A stretch of 64,000 nucleotides of DNA, taken from positions 1,228,501 through 1,292,500 of the forward strand of contig CP127384.1 of NCBI GenBank assembly GCA_030285985.1, given 5' to 3'. This document shows positions 10,324 to 20,365 of this stretch, one piece after another; position 1 is the stretch's first letter; every line of letters starts with the position of its first letter. Both the position numbers and the translations under genes were made by a program. The notes beneath the pieces are model-generated. The model searched no databases and had not been told where the DNA came from. It was given only the letters and a program-made list of their open reading frames with translations. The DNA comes from Aquidulcibacter paucihalophilus. GTDB lineage: Bacteria; Pseudomonadota; Alphaproteobacteria; Caulobacterales; Caulobacteraceae.

Positions 10324-11040
10324 ATGCGCCGCTTTCTCGACTTCATCCTGAACATGGAAGCCCGCCGCTGGCGGGCCGCTGTCGCGACGGCGCTGTTGCT
10401 CGGCGCGACCCTGGGTCTGCTGGCGATCGGCAAGAGCCAGTTCGGTCTGGCGGCCGAGGAAAACCTCGAGGCCTGGCTGCAGGGGTATCGCGGCAGCCCC
10501 TGGGCCTTCTTTGCCACCGTGGTGCTGTTCATCGTCGCGGCCTTCATCGGAGCGCCGCAGTTCATCCTGATCGCCGCCTGCGTCGTCGCCTTCGGACCGT
10601 CGCTGGGGTTCGTCTACAGCTGGACGGCGACGGTCATCTCTGCGGGCGTAACCTACTGGCTGGGGCGGGGCCCCACGGCGCGGCTGGTCGACCGCTTCGG
10701 CGGGCGCACCATGGGGCGCCTCAAGGGCTTTGTCGGCAAGAACGCCTTCTATGCCAGCTTCATGATCCGCAACGTGCCCTCGGCCCCCTTCATCGTCGTC
10801 AACATGGCCTTCGGTGCGGCCCGGGCCTCGTTCTGGCGCTTCCTCGCCGGCTGCGCCCTCGGCGTCCTGCCCAAGACCGCGCTCGTGGCCTTCTTCGGCG
10901 GGGCGGTGGTGGCGGCGGCCAGCGGGGACGGCGTCTGGACCTCGCTGATCCTCGCCGGGGTGGCCGTGGTCTGGCTGGGCCTTATGCTCGGTGTGCGCGA
11001 GCTGGTGAAGCGGCGCGAACGGGCCGCAGGGTCTGACTAG
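10324..11040 (+). CDS. VTT-domain (TVP38/TMEM64, DedA-like) integral membrane protein
   Basis: 238 residues. About five hydrophobic segments are seen, including LLLGATLGLLAIG, FFATVVLFIVAAFIG and LILAGVAVVWLGLMLG. The VTT core shows as GAPQFILIAACVVAFGP, then a conserved glycine-rich region (YWLGRG), then RNVPSAPFIVVNMAFG. The family acts as lipid scramblase/flippase-like membrane proteins; the role here is unknown. The start at 10324 gives a short basic N terminus (MRRFLDF) in agreement with the membrane topology. Confidence 0.8.
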   Translation: MRRFLDFILNMEARRWRAAVATALLLGATLGLLAIGKSQFGLAAEENLEAWLQGYRGSPWAFFATVVLFIVAAFIGAPQFILIAACVVAFGPSLGFVYSWTATVISAGVTYWLGRGPTARLVDRFGGRTMGRLKGFVGKNAFYASFMIRNVPSAPFIVVNMAFGAARASFWRFLAGCALGVLPKTALVAFFGGAVVAAASGDGVWTSLILAGVAVVWLGLMLGVRELVKRRERAAGSD

Positions 11041-11072
11041 AGGCCGGAAAATCACCCGCCCGGGCGGCTCGG

Positions 11073-11088
11073 CTTCACCTTGGGGTGA
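11073..11088. terminator. Weak hairpin after the VTT gene
   Basis: TTCACC-TTGG-GGTGAA forms a 6-bp stem with a 4-nt loop, 32 bp after the stop, without a proper T-run. It may help end transcription or be chance. Confidence 0.3.
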
Positions 11089-11146
11089 ATATTCAGATCA
11101 ACTTAACACTGTGCACCCATGGTCACCGGAAACGGGGGTTTTTGTC

Positions 11147-11584
11147 ATGGATGCGCTGTCGTTGAGAGCCGAACACGGTGTCATCCTGCGCCTGGTCAGC
11201 CAACTCGGCGGCAGGGCCCATAATGTGAAATCCCGGGAAGACGCCGACCACGCCCGGCTCCTGATCGGCGTCATTGATCTCCTGCTGAACGACCATCTCG
11301 CCCATGAGGACGCCGAACTCTATCCGGCGCTGAGCCACGCGCCGGATCCCGAGACCCGGGCGCTTGGCGCGTCTGCCTCGGAGGAGATGGGCGGACTCGC
11401 CGGCGCCTGGATCAGCTACCGCGATCACTGGACCCAGGCAGCGATCCTCGCCCATGGCCGGCGTTTCGGCGCGGCGACCGAGGGCTTCATCCGTGCCCTG
11501 TCGCTGCGGATCGAGATGGAGAACGACATCCTCTATCCGGCCATGGACCGGTTGTCGGGCGCGCAGGAACGTTCGGCGGCCTGA
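11147..11584 (+). CDS. Hemerythrin HHE-domain protein
   Basis: 145 residues from ATG 11147; a GTG at 11111 would add 12 residues with no homology-like features. The pattern fits a four-helix hemerythrin-like metal-binding bundle: LRAEHGVILRLV (first His), then a helix ending NDHLAHEDAELYPAL with the HxxxE-type ligands, then YRDHW, and finally RIEMENDILYPAM with the last Glu. Cytoplasmic, as there is no signal peptide. Such proteins bind di-iron for oxygen or NO sensing or iron storage; which applies is unknown. Confidence 0.8.
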   Translation: MDALSLRAEHGVILRLVSQLGGRAHNVKSREDADHARLLIGVIDLLLNDHLAHEDAELYPALSHAPDPETRALGASASEEMGGLAGAWISYRDHWTQAAILAHGRRFGAATEGFIRALSLRIEMENDILYPAMDRLSGAQERSAA

Positions 11585-12866
<1,282 letters not shown>

Positions 12867-13004
12867 GGCTGCCGTCGAAACACCGCCGCAAATCCCCGTC
12901 ATCGTAGGCCTGTCGCCGGTTCCCAAGCGGCACGGATTTTGCGATAGGCTCGACAAATCGGCCGGGGGCGTCCCGCTGATTCCCTTTTCTGAGGAAGGCG
13001 CGCC

Positions 13005-14102
13005 GTGGCGTTTCGCGACGGACCGTTCGAAAACATCAAGGTGCCGCTGGTCTGGACCGCGGCCGTGACCGTCGTTGTCGCGGCCATCGGTTGCATCCTG
13101 CTGCTGATCAGCGACGCCCGCGCCCAGACCTCGCCCTACCAGCCGGTGCGTTCCGGCGTGGAAGCGGTGGCCGGCCCGGTCGGCGGCATCTTCGCGGCCC
13201 CGGTGCGCTGGTTCGGCCATGCCAGCGACTATGTCGGCGGCTATTTCTTCGCCGTCTCCGAGAACCGTCGTCTCAAGCGCGAGCTCGCCGAGCTGCAGCC
13301 CTGGCGCGACCAGGCCATCGCGCTGAAGAACGTCAACGCCCGCTATGAGACCATGCTCGGCATCCGGCCCGAGCCGCCGGTGGCCATGCAGACGGCGCGC
13401 TCGATCCTCGACACGCGCGGTCCCTTCTCCAAGGCGCGTCTGCTCGACGCGGGCTCGGCAAACGGGGTCAAGGTCGGCAATCCCGTCATCAATGAGCACG
13501 GTCTGGTCGGCCGTATCGTCGGCACGTCGTCGGGCATCAGCCGCATGCTGCTGGTCACCGACGTGGCCAGCCAGATCCCGGTGCTGGTCGACCGCACCGA
13601 TGCCCGCGCCATCCTCAAGGGGGATGGATCGCCCAATCCCCGGCTCGAATTCATACGCGGCGTGGGCTCGGTCCAGGTCGGCGACCGCATCCTCTCGTCG
13701 GGCGACGGCGGCGGCATGCCGCGCGGCGTGCCGATCGGCGTCGCCGCCCGCGGCATCGACGGCAGTTGGCGGGTCAAACTGTTCAGCGACCGCGGGGCCA
13801 TCGACTTCGTCCGGGTCATGCTGTTCGAGGATTTCGGCCAGCTGATCGGCCGGGACGATCTGAACGCACCGCCGCTGGCCGCGCTCGGCACCCTCTCCGA
13901 GGCAACCCCCGAACAGGCCTCCGCCATCACCGACTCCGCCGCCCGCCGCGATGCGGCCCGGGTCCAGGCCGAGCAGAGGCGGGCCGACACCGCCGCCGCC
14001 ACGGCCGCTGAAGCCGCCCGCCCGCGTCCCGCAGCGCCGGCCCCGGTGCCGGCGCCCGTCCCGGCACCGGCCGCTGCGCCTCCGCCCGGAGGGACCGAAT
14101 GA
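13005..14102 (+). CDS. mreC: Rod shape-determining protein MreC
   Basis: 365 residues beginning at a GTG (13005), with GAGGAAGG as ribosome binding site about 9 nt before it. One N-terminal membrane segment (residues 13-37) is followed by a coiled coil (ENRRLKRELAELQPW) and the periplasmic beta-barrel region (RSILDTRGPFSKARLLDAGSANGVKVGNPV in part). A roughly 90-residue Ala/Pro/Arg-rich tail extends beyond the conserved domain, as seen in Caulobacter MreC. It links MreB to PBP2 in the periplasm. It overlaps mreD by 4 bp (ATGA). Confidence 0.95.
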   Translation: MAFRDGPFENIKVPLVWTAAVTVVVAAIGCILLLISDARAQTSPYQPVRSGVEAVAGPVGGIFAAPVRWFGHASDYVGGYFFAVSENRRLKRELAELQPWRDQAIALKNVNARYETMLGIRPEPPVAMQTARSILDTRGPFSKARLLDAGSANGVKVGNPVINEHGLVGRIVGTSSGISRMLLVTDVASQIPVLVDRTDARAILKGDGSPNPRLEFIRGVGSVQVGDRILSSGDGGGMPRGVPIGVAARGIDGSWRVKLFSDRGAIDFVRVMLFEDFGQLIGRDDLNAPPLAALGTLSEATPEQASAITDSAARRDAARVQAEQRRADTAAATAAEAARPRPAAPAPVPAPVPAPAAAPPPGGTE

Positions 14103-14617
14103 GACGGCCGGTCGCGGTCCGCGTTGTCGGGCCGGTGCAGTGGATTGTCATTCCGGCCCTGGTCACGGTCGCCGTCACCATCCTTCTGGCCACGCCGGTC
14201 GAGCTGTTCGGCCTGAACCTGCCCGAGCCTGTCCTTCCCATGGTGCTGGCCTTCTCCTGGCCGCTGATCCGCCCCTCGATCACGGCCCCGCTGGTGCTGA
14301 CCGGCCTCGGCCTGCTCCTCGATGTCCTGACCTATGGCCCGCTCGGCCTGTGGGCGCTCGCCCTGCTGGGCATCTATGGCGTGGTGCTGGCGTCGCGCAG
14401 CTTCCTGATCGGTCAGGACACCGCCGTCCTGTTCGTCTGGTACGCCGCCTGCTGCGCCCTGGCCTTCCTGCTGGTCTATCTCGTCCGCATGATCATCGAC
14501 CACAACGCGGCCAGCATCCTGGCCCTGATTGGTCAGGTCGTCCCGACCCTGCTGCTGTTCCCGTTCGCGAACCACATGATTGAGCGGTTCGAGGACGGCG
14601 ATGTGAGGTTCCGATGA
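14099..14617 (+). CDS. mreD: Rod shape-determining protein MreD
   Basis: 172 residues, almost wholly hydrophobic, with five or six membrane segments (WIVIPALVTVAVTILL, LALLGIYGVVLAS, ALAFLLVYLVRMII and others). Size, composition and place between mreC and the PBP2 gene identify it. It completes the MreBCD inner-membrane complex. ATGA overlaps join it to both neighbours. Confidence 0.93.
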   Translation: MRRPVAVRVVGPVQWIVIPALVTVAVTILLATPVELFGLNLPEPVLPMVLAFSWPLIRPSITAPLVLTGLGLLLDVLTYGPLGLWALALLGIYGVVLASRSFLIGQDTAVLFVWYAACCALAFLLVYLVRMIIDHNAASILALIGQVVPTLLLFPFANHMIERFEDGDVRFR

Positions 14618-16701
14618 GCTCGGAACCCTCCATCTTCTTCTCGGACGTCAATGAGCGTCAGGGTTCCTTCCTGCGCCGCACCTTCGTGCTTGGCGGCCTG
14701 ACCGCGCTCGGCGGCCTGGCCCTGACCGGTCGTCTGGCCCAGCTTCAGGTCTTCCAGGCGGGCCAGTACGCCACCATGGCGTCGAACAACCAGTTCAACT
14801 TCCGTCTGGTGCCGCCGCCGCGCGGCCGCATTCTGGACCGCGACGGCGTGGTCATCGCCGGCAATCGTCCCAGTTTCCGGGTCCTGGTGGTGCGCGACGA
14901 GACCAAGGATCTCGACCAGACGCTTGACCTGCTGGGCCGGCTGCTGCCGGACACCCTGGACCGGCGCCGGTCGATCATTCGCGACGTCAACGCGGCCCCG
15001 CGGTTCAGCCCGGTCCCCGTGAAGAGCGACCTGACCTGGGAGGAGTTCGCCCGGGTCAATCTGTACGCCAACGAACTTCCGGGCGTCATGGCCGACATGA
15101 ACGAGGCCCGCTACTACCCGTACGGCGGCGCCTTCGCCCACGTCATCGGCTATGTCGCCAAGCCCAACGACCGCGACATCAAGGCGATTGAGGATCGGGG
15201 CGAGAAGGTCCCGGAGATCCTCTACAACCCCGGCTTCCGTATCGGCCGTCAGGGGGTCGAGAAATCGTTCGATACCGATCTGCGCGGCGAGGCCGGGGGC
15301 AACCGGGTTGAGGTCGACGCGCGGGGCAGGGTGGTCGCCGAGGACATCGGCGGCTCGAAGGCCGCGGTACCGGGCAAGGATGTGATCCTGACCCTGGACG
15401 CTGATGTCCAGAACCGGGCGCTGGAGGTCTATGGCGAGGAATCTGGCGGCTGCGTGGTCATGGACATCCGCAACGGCGATATCCTTTGCATGGTCTCGGC
15501 GCCGTCGTTCGACCCCAATATGTTCGTCGGCGGCGTCCCGTCGAAGGTCTATGGGGCCCTGCGCGACTACGAGCGCAAGCCTCTGCTGGACAAGGCGATC
15601 TACGGCAGCTTCCCGCCCGGTTCGACCTTCAAGATGACCACCGCCCTCGCCCTGCTGGATGCGGGGGTCAATCCGGCCGAACGCGTCCCCTGCTCGGGCG
15701 GCTATCGCTATGGCAACCGGACCTTCCGCTGCTGGAAGCGCGGCGGGCATGGCGCGATGGACATGCACAACGCCATCAAGAACTCGTGCGACACCTATTT
15801 CTACCACATGTGCAACCGGGCCGGGGTCGACCGTATCGCCCGCGTCGCCGAGGACCTCGGCTTCCACCAGGTCTATGAGATCGGCATCGCCGGCCAGAGC
15901 AAGGGCACCATGCCCAGCCGCGCCTGGAAGGCGGATTATGCCCGCCGCACCCGCAACCCGCATCCGGACGCCGGCACCTGGTATCCGGGCGAGACCCTGT
16001 CGGTCGCCATCGGCCAGGGCGCGGTTTCTACGACGGCGCTGCAACTGGCCGTCATGACCGCCCGCATCGCCAATGGCCGCAAGGCCATCACGCCGCGTCT
16101 GGTCCGGTCTGTCGGCGGCGTGAACCGGCCCTCAGGCGCGGCCGTCCCGGACCTGCCGTTCAGCCAGGAACACCTCAACATCGTCCGCGCCGGCATGGCG
16201 GCCGTGGCCAACGACGTCACCGGCACGGCCTATCGCGCGTCACAGCTGGGCCTCGGCGACATCCAGATGGCCGGCAAGACCGGCACGGCCCAGTCGCGCG
16301 ACTACGGCACCGGTTCGCGCGGCCCGCGCGACGCCGTCTGGACCCGTCGCGACCACGCCCTGTTCGTCGCTTTCGCCCCGCATGATGCGCCGCGCTACGC
16401 CATTGCCCTGATCATCCAGCACGCGCCCTCGGGCGGTGCCGCCGATGCCGCGCCCAAGGCCCGCGAGATCATGAAGACCGTCCTGCTCAAGGACCCGGAC
16501 ATGCGTGCCCGGATCGAGCGGCCGCTGCCGCCGGAAGCCGTGGCCCCGGCTGGTGCCGATGAGGGTGAACTGGGTGCCGGGCCCGGCGGCGAGGTCACCG
16601 GCGCTGCGCCGTCCGATGTGGCACCCGCCGCGCCGCCGCCGCGCCGCGCCCCGACGGCGACCAGCGGGCCGAGACCCTATCTGGCGGAGCCTCCCCAATG
16701 A
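14614..16701 (+). CDS. mrdA: Penicillin-binding protein 2 (elongasome transpeptidase)
   Basis: 695 residues. An N-terminal membrane anchor (FVLGGLTALGGLALTG) precedes the dimerisation domain (PRGRILDRDG) and the transpeptidase domain. The active-site motifs are STFK in PPGSTFKMT, SCD in KNSCDTYFYHMCN and KTG in AGKTGTAQ. The last ~65 residues are a low-complexity Ala/Pro/Gly-rich extension. It cross-links peptidoglycan during elongation, together with RodA. ATGA overlaps on both sides show a tightly coupled operon. Confidence 0.97.
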   Translation: MSSEPSIFFSDVNERQGSFLRRTFVLGGLTALGGLALTGRLAQLQVFQAGQYATMASNNQFNFRLVPPPRGRILDRDGVVIAGNRPSFRVLVVRDETKDLDQTLDLLGRLLPDTLDRRRSIIRDVNAAPRFSPVPVKSDLTWEEFARVNLYANELPGVMADMNEARYYPYGGAFAHVIGYVAKPNDRDIKAIEDRGEKVPEILYNPGFRIGRQGVEKSFDTDLRGEAGGNRVEVDARGRVVAEDIGGSKAAVPGKDVILTLDADVQNRALEVYGEESGGCVVMDIRNGDILCMVSAPSFDPNMFVGGVPSKVYGALRDYERKPLLDKAIYGSFPPGSTFKMTTALALLDAGVNPAERVPCSGGYRYGNRTFRCWKRGGHGAMDMHNAIKNSCDTYFYHMCNRAGVDRIARVAEDLGFHQVYEIGIAGQSKGTMPSRAWKADYARRTRNPHPDAGTWYPGETLSVAIGQGAVSTTALQLAVMTARIANGRKAITPRLVRSVGGVNRPSGAAVPDLPFSQEHLNIVRAGMAAVANDVTGTAYRASQLGLGDIQMAGKTGTAQSRDYGTGSRGPRDAVWTRRDHALFVAFAPHDAPRYAIALIIQHAPSGGAADAAPKAREIMKTVLLKDPDMRARIERPLPPEAVAPAGADEGELGAGPGGEVTGAAPSDVAPAAPPPRRAPTATSGPRPYLAEPPQ

Positions 16702-17855
16702 CCGCTTCCGCCCTGACCCGTCCCGGCGAGCGCGACCGGCTCTCGACCAAGATCACCGAACTGGACTGGCGTCTCGTCGGCCTTCTGTGTCTCGTCGCCT
16801 TCGTCGGCACGGCCATGCTCTATTCGATCGCGGGTGGAGACTGGCAGCCCTGGGCGGTCAAGCATGCGATCCGCTTCGGGGCGCTGCTGGTCGTGATGCT
16901 GCTGCTGGCCATGCTTCACCCGAAGTGGTGGTTCCGCGCCGCCTATCCGCTCTATGGCGTGCTTCTGCTGCTGGTCCTGATGATCGAGTTTACGCCGCTC
17001 GGCTATGTCGCGGGCGGCGCCAGAAACTGGCTCAATCTCGGTTTCATCCGCATCCAGCCCGCCGAGTTCATGAAGCTCGGTCTCGTCCTCGCGCTGGCGC
17101 GCTGGTACCACAGCCATACGGCCAAGGAGGCCCGCTGGTCGTGGAAGCTGCTGATCCCGGCGGGCATGATCGGCCTGCCGTTCATTCTGGTCGCCAAACA
17201 GCCGGACCTCGGGTCCGCCATGGTCATCGGCCTGACCGGGGGGGCGATGATGGTCGTAGCCGGGCTGAGCTGGCGGGTCATCGCCGCCGGGGCCGCGGCG
17301 GCCGTCGCGATCATCCCGCCCTTCGTGATGTTCGGTATGCACGAGTATCAGCGCAACCGCGTGCTGACGTTCATGAACCCGGAAGCAGACCCCTCGGGCA
17401 CCGGCTACAACATCATCCAGTCCAAGATCGCCCTCGGGTCGGGCGGTCTGCTGGGCAAGGGCTACGGCCTCGGCAGCCAGAGCCAGCTGGAGTTCCTGCC
17501 CGAGCGGCACACCGACTTCATCTTCTCCACGGTCGCGGAAGAGTTCGGCTTCGTCGGGTCGTTCGGCCTGCTCGCCTGCTACATCGCCATCATCCTGATC
17601 GCCCTGCGCATCGCCTCCCTGGCCCACAGCCATTTCGGCCGCCTCGCCGCGGCCGGGATGACGGCCTTCTTCGCCATCTTCGTTCTGATCAACGGTGCCA
17701 TGGTGATGGGTCTGGCCCCGGTGGTCGGTGTACCGATGCCCCTGCTGTCCTATGGCGGATCGTCGATGATGACGGTGATGTTCGGCTTCGGCCTGGTCCT
17801 GTCCACGCGCGTCCACCGCTATGCGGAACTGCCCAAGGGCCAAGGGCTGTTCTAG
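16698..17855 (+). CDS. rodA: Peptidoglycan glycosyltransferase RodA (SEDS family)
   Basis: 385 residues with about ten membrane segments. SEDS-family motifs are present: GGARNWLNLG, IQPAEFMKLGLVLALA, a long periplasmic loop with NPEADPSGTGYNIIQSKIALGSGG in part, ERHTDFIFSTVAEEFGF and the C-terminal MPLLSYGGSSMM. It polymerises lipid II glycan strands for the elongasome with PBP2. Last gene of the shape operon; an inverted-repeat element begins 33 bp after its stop. Confidence 0.96.
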   Translation: MTASALTRPGERDRLSTKITELDWRLVGLLCLVAFVGTAMLYSIAGGDWQPWAVKHAIRFGALLVVMLLLAMLHPKWWFRAAYPLYGVLLLLVLMIEFTPLGYVAGGARNWLNLGFIRIQPAEFMKLGLVLALARWYHSHTAKEARWSWKLLIPAGMIGLPFILVAKQPDLGSAMVIGLTGGAMMVVAGLSWRVIAAGAAAAVAIIPPFVMFGMHEYQRNRVLTFMNPEADPSGTGYNIIQSKIALGSGGLLGKGYGLGSQSQLEFLPERHTDFIFSTVAEEFGFVGSFGLLACYIAIILIALRIASLAHSHFGRLAAAGMTAFFAIFVLINGAMVMGLAPVVGVPMPLLSYGGSSMMTVMFGFGLVLSTRVHRYAELPKGQGLF

Positions 17856-17888
17856 GGGCTATACCGGTCGGCTGCGTCTTTCAGCCGG

Positions 17889-18119
17889 CGGAGGTTCATC
17901 ACAGCGCACACAACGAGGTCACAGCGGGCACAACGGGTCCGCAGCGCCGATCTCGCCCCACCGTGCTCGATGTTTCCGGACAATCCCGGACACGGAGCCT
18001 GGTGGATTTTTCAATGCGGCGAAGCCGCAATCAATTCACGACCGCAACCCTGCTCTTGAGACTCACCGCTCCCGTCGTGTTCGTTGTGACCTCGTCGTGC
18101 TCGTTGTGATGAACCTCCG
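17889..18119. repeat. Long inverted repeat with 49-bp GTTGTG-rich arms
   Basis: The arms 17889-17937 and 18071-18119 match as inverted repeats at about 41 of 49 positions, starting with a perfect 15-bp run (CGGAGGTTCATCACA). Within each arm a CACAACG-type unit recurs. The 133-bp interior has no convincing ORF. The element fills most of the 312-bp gap between rodA and the DUF6173-like gene, and could act as a bidirectional transcription stop or be a miniature mobile element. No target-site duplication is obvious. Confidence 0.8.
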
Positions 18120-18167
18120 GGCCGCTGCACTCTCTACACGAAGGGCAGGGAACGCTACGTTGACCCG

Positions 18168-18626
18168 ATGACGGACAAACCCAACGCCTCCACCCCGCCC
18201 GCCTTCGTCCCCGACTGGGGCGACAAACCCTGTCCAAAGCCGGGGCTTCCCGCCACGACGCCGGAGCGCACAGCCGCCCTCATGGACGGCGTGCAGATGC
18301 GCGAGAACCCCGCCGAATGGGCCTTCGTCCGCCTGTCCAAACTGATCGAGGATTTCGAGAAGGGGCTCGACAAGGATGACGAGATCGGGGCCCGCATCGT
18401 CGGCCTGCCGGGGGACGGCACCATGTCGATCGAGGACCTGGGCTTCTGGGGCCCGGACTTCATCATGTTCCTGGGCAAGAATTCCGACGGCAAGCCGGTG
18501 CGGCTGATCCAGCACTATGGCCAGATCAATGTCCTGCTCGACGCCCGCAAGAAGCCCGAGGAACGCGAGGCCCGCCGCATCGGCTTCCAGCTCTCGGAAC
18601 TGGTCAGGAAAACCAGCCCGAAGTGA
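18168..18626 (+). CDS. DUF6173-like protein of unknown function
   Basis: 152 residues, soluble, no signal peptide. The conserved-looking core is EWAFVRLSKLIEDFEKGLDKDDEIGARIVG followed in pieces by MSIEDLGFWGPDFIMFLGKNSDG and VRLIQHYGQINVLLDA; this resembles DUF6173-family proteins of alphaproteobacteria, recognised by eye only. No catalytic motif is seen. It stands alone between two non-coding repeat elements. Confidence 0.7.
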   Translation: MTDKPNASTPPAFVPDWGDKPCPKPGLPATTPERTAALMDGVQMRENPAEWAFVRLSKLIEDFEKGLDKDDEIGARIVGLPGDGTMSIEDLGFWGPDFIMFLGKNSDGKPVRLIQHYGQINVLLDARKKPEEREARRIGFQLSELVRKTSPK

Positions 18627-18649
18627 CCGGGCAGGGGCCGCGGCCTCAA

Positions 18650-18928
18650 CAGTGTCTTCTCGCCCCCGATCTTCTCGCCCCTGGACACCCTCGACTCACC
18701 CCTCCCGCCCCGGGCCGGGGCACCTGAATCGCGCGCAAGGCCGCTGTACGACCGGTTCTGACGCAGCCGTCTGCATAGTGGAAGAACGCCCGCCGGGCGG
18801 GTCTTTGACAGTCCGGAACATGCCGCCCGCGCCGCTCCCAGGCGCGGTCGAACGGTCGGCCCCTCCGGGCGGGACTCCGGGTCAATTTCAGCCCGATTTT
18901 TCTGGCGCGAATGGTGTCTTCCCGACCC
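18650..18928 (+). repeat. Conserved ~280-bp intergenic element, copy A (candidate structured RNA or miniature element)
   Basis: It shares four sequence blocks with copy B (32685-32963, opposite strand): CAGTGTCTTCT and the next ~20 bp at offset 0, the GACGC...TGCAT hairpin block at offset ~110, GGTCTTTGACA at offset 150, and a diverged AGTGTCTT repeat at offset 262. The spacing is the same in both copies although the sequence between blocks is mostly different. Hairpins: 18763-18774 (GCAG/CTGC), 18827-18847 (7-bp stem, loop GCTCCCA), and CGGG/CCCG followed by ATTTTTC near 18879-18902, like a terminator. It lies between two converging genes and has no ORF. Confidence 0.6.
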
Positions 18929-18943
18929 CGCCTGCGCGTCGGA

Positions 18944-19918
18944 TCAGAGCGAGGCGGCCCAGTCCGTGGCGCGCACCAGGCTGTCGACGATGCCCGGTTC
19001 GCTTGAGGCGTGGCCGGCGTCCCTGACGATGTCCAGTTTCGCCTCCGGCCAGGCGCGGTGAAGCGCCCAGGCGCTGGCGATCGGGGTCACCACGTCGAAC
19101 CGGCCCTGGGCGATCCAGCACGGAATGTGCTTGATCCGGCTGATGTTCTTCAGCAGCCAGCCTTCCTCGGGGAAGAAGCCGCCGTTCATGAAGTACCAGC
19201 ATTCGATCCGGGCGAAGGCGACGGCGAACTCGGGTTCGGCGAACTTGTCAGGTCGGGCGTCGGGGCCCTCGACGCTGACCGTCTCGCCCTCCCAGCTCGA
19301 CCAGGCGATGGCGCAGCGCTCGCGCTCGGCCCGGTCGTCGCCGGTCAGCCGCTTGTAGTAGGCGCCCATCAGGTCGTGGCGTTCGTCTTCCGGGATCGGC
19401 GCGACGAACCGCTCCCAGGCGTCGGGGAAGATGTTCGACGCCCCGTCCTGGTAGAACCAGTGCAGTTCCGGCTTCGTCAGCAGGAAGATGCCGCGCAGCA
19501 GCAGGGAGGCGACCCGCTCCGGATGGGTGATGGCGTATGCCAACGACAGGGTGGAGCCCCAGCTGCCGCCGAACACGACCCATTTGTCGATGCCCAGCAG
19601 TTCGCGAAGACGCTCGATGTCCTCGATCAGGGTCCAGGTGGTGTTGTCCTCCAGCGAGGCATTGGGCCGGCTCTGGCCGCAGCCGCGCTGGTCGAACAGG
19701 ACGATCCGGTATTTCGCCGGATCGAAATAGCGCCGCATGCCCGGATTGACCGCGCCGCCGGGTCCGCCGTGCAGCACCACGACCGGCAGCCCCTGCGGAT
19801 TGCCGCATTCCTCGTAGTAGATTTCGTGCACGCCGCCGGTCGACATGAAACCGGTCGCATAGGCCTCGATTTCAGGGAAAAGCTCACGGCGAGCAGTAGC
19901 GGGCGCAGGGAAGGCCAT
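18944..19918 (-). CDS. pip: Proline iminopeptidase (alpha/beta hydrolase, S33)
   Basis: 324 residues. The oxyanion-hole motif HGGPGG is at 50-55, the nucleophile Ser119 sits in GGSWGSTLS, and the catalytic His is in RDAGHASSEPG near the end. The sequence fits prolyl aminopeptidases, which remove N-terminal proline from peptides. Cytoplasmic. The upstream DUF423 gene is 27 bp away on the same strand. Confidence 0.93.
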   Translation of the reverse strand: MAFPAPATARRELFPEIEAYATGFMSTGGVHEIYYEECGNPQGLPVVVLHGGPGGAVNPGMRRYFDPAKYRIVLFDQRGCGQSRPNASLEDNTTWTLIEDIERLRELLGIDKWVVFGGSWGSTLSLAYAITHPERVASLLLRGIFLLTKPELHWFYQDGASNIFPDAWERFVAPIPEDERHDLMGAYYKRLTGDDRAERERCAIAWSSWEGETVSVEGPDARPDKFAEPEFAVAFARIECWYFMNGGFFPEEGWLLKNISRIKHIPCWIAQGRFDVVTPIASAWALHRAWPEAKLDIVRDAGHASSEPGIVDSLVRATDWAASL

Positions 19919-19945
19919 ACGGGTAATCGGTCTCGGTTCGCGCCG

Positions 19946-20317
19946 TCAGGCGGGTGTTGATTGTGACCGCAATGCGGCAACGAGAAGCAAAAGCCAAGCT
20001 GCGATCATCATCACGCCGCCGATCGGCGCAACGGCACCCATCGCGTTCAGGCTCAACAGGGCGATCGCTGAAAGGGCCAGGCAGAAGACAAGGCCGCCCA
20101 AGGCCGAAAGCCACCCCGCCAGCACCACCAGCCGGCCGCGAGCCGGCCATGCGGCGCAGAGCAGGGCGAGGACGGCGTGGACCATCTGGTAGTGGCTTCC
20201 GGTGGTCAGCAGCGCCTTGATCTGCGGCCCCGTCCCGTGCGCCGCGAAGGCGCCGATCAGGACGGCGAGCGCCCCGTTCAATGCCGCGAAGGCCGCCAGC
20301 TTGCGAGAAATGGTCAT
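19946..20317 (-). CDS. DUF423 small membrane protein (YgdD-like)
   Basis: 123 residues with four hydrophobic helices. The DUF423 signature is clear: FAALNGALAVLIGAFAAHG at the N terminus, then YQMVHAVLALL and LSALGGLVFCLAL, ending in a GGVMMIAAWLLLL helix. Function unknown; an inner-membrane protein. It probably forms a unit with pip on the same strand. Confidence 0.88.
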   Translation of the reverse strand: MTISRKLAAFAALNGALAVLIGAFAAHGTGPQIKALLTTGSHYQMVHAVLALLCAAWPARGRLVVLAGWLSALGGLVFCLALSAIALLSLNAMGAVAPIGGVMMIAAWLLLLVAALRSQSTPA

Positions 20318-20365
20318 TACCAGACGCTAGCCGACAGAATCCCGCGCGTCTGCTATTCGCCGACG

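Noticed and set aside
14533..16044. 503-codon minus-strand frame across mrdA
   Set aside because: Shadow of the PBP2 gene; no motif and no ribosome binding site.
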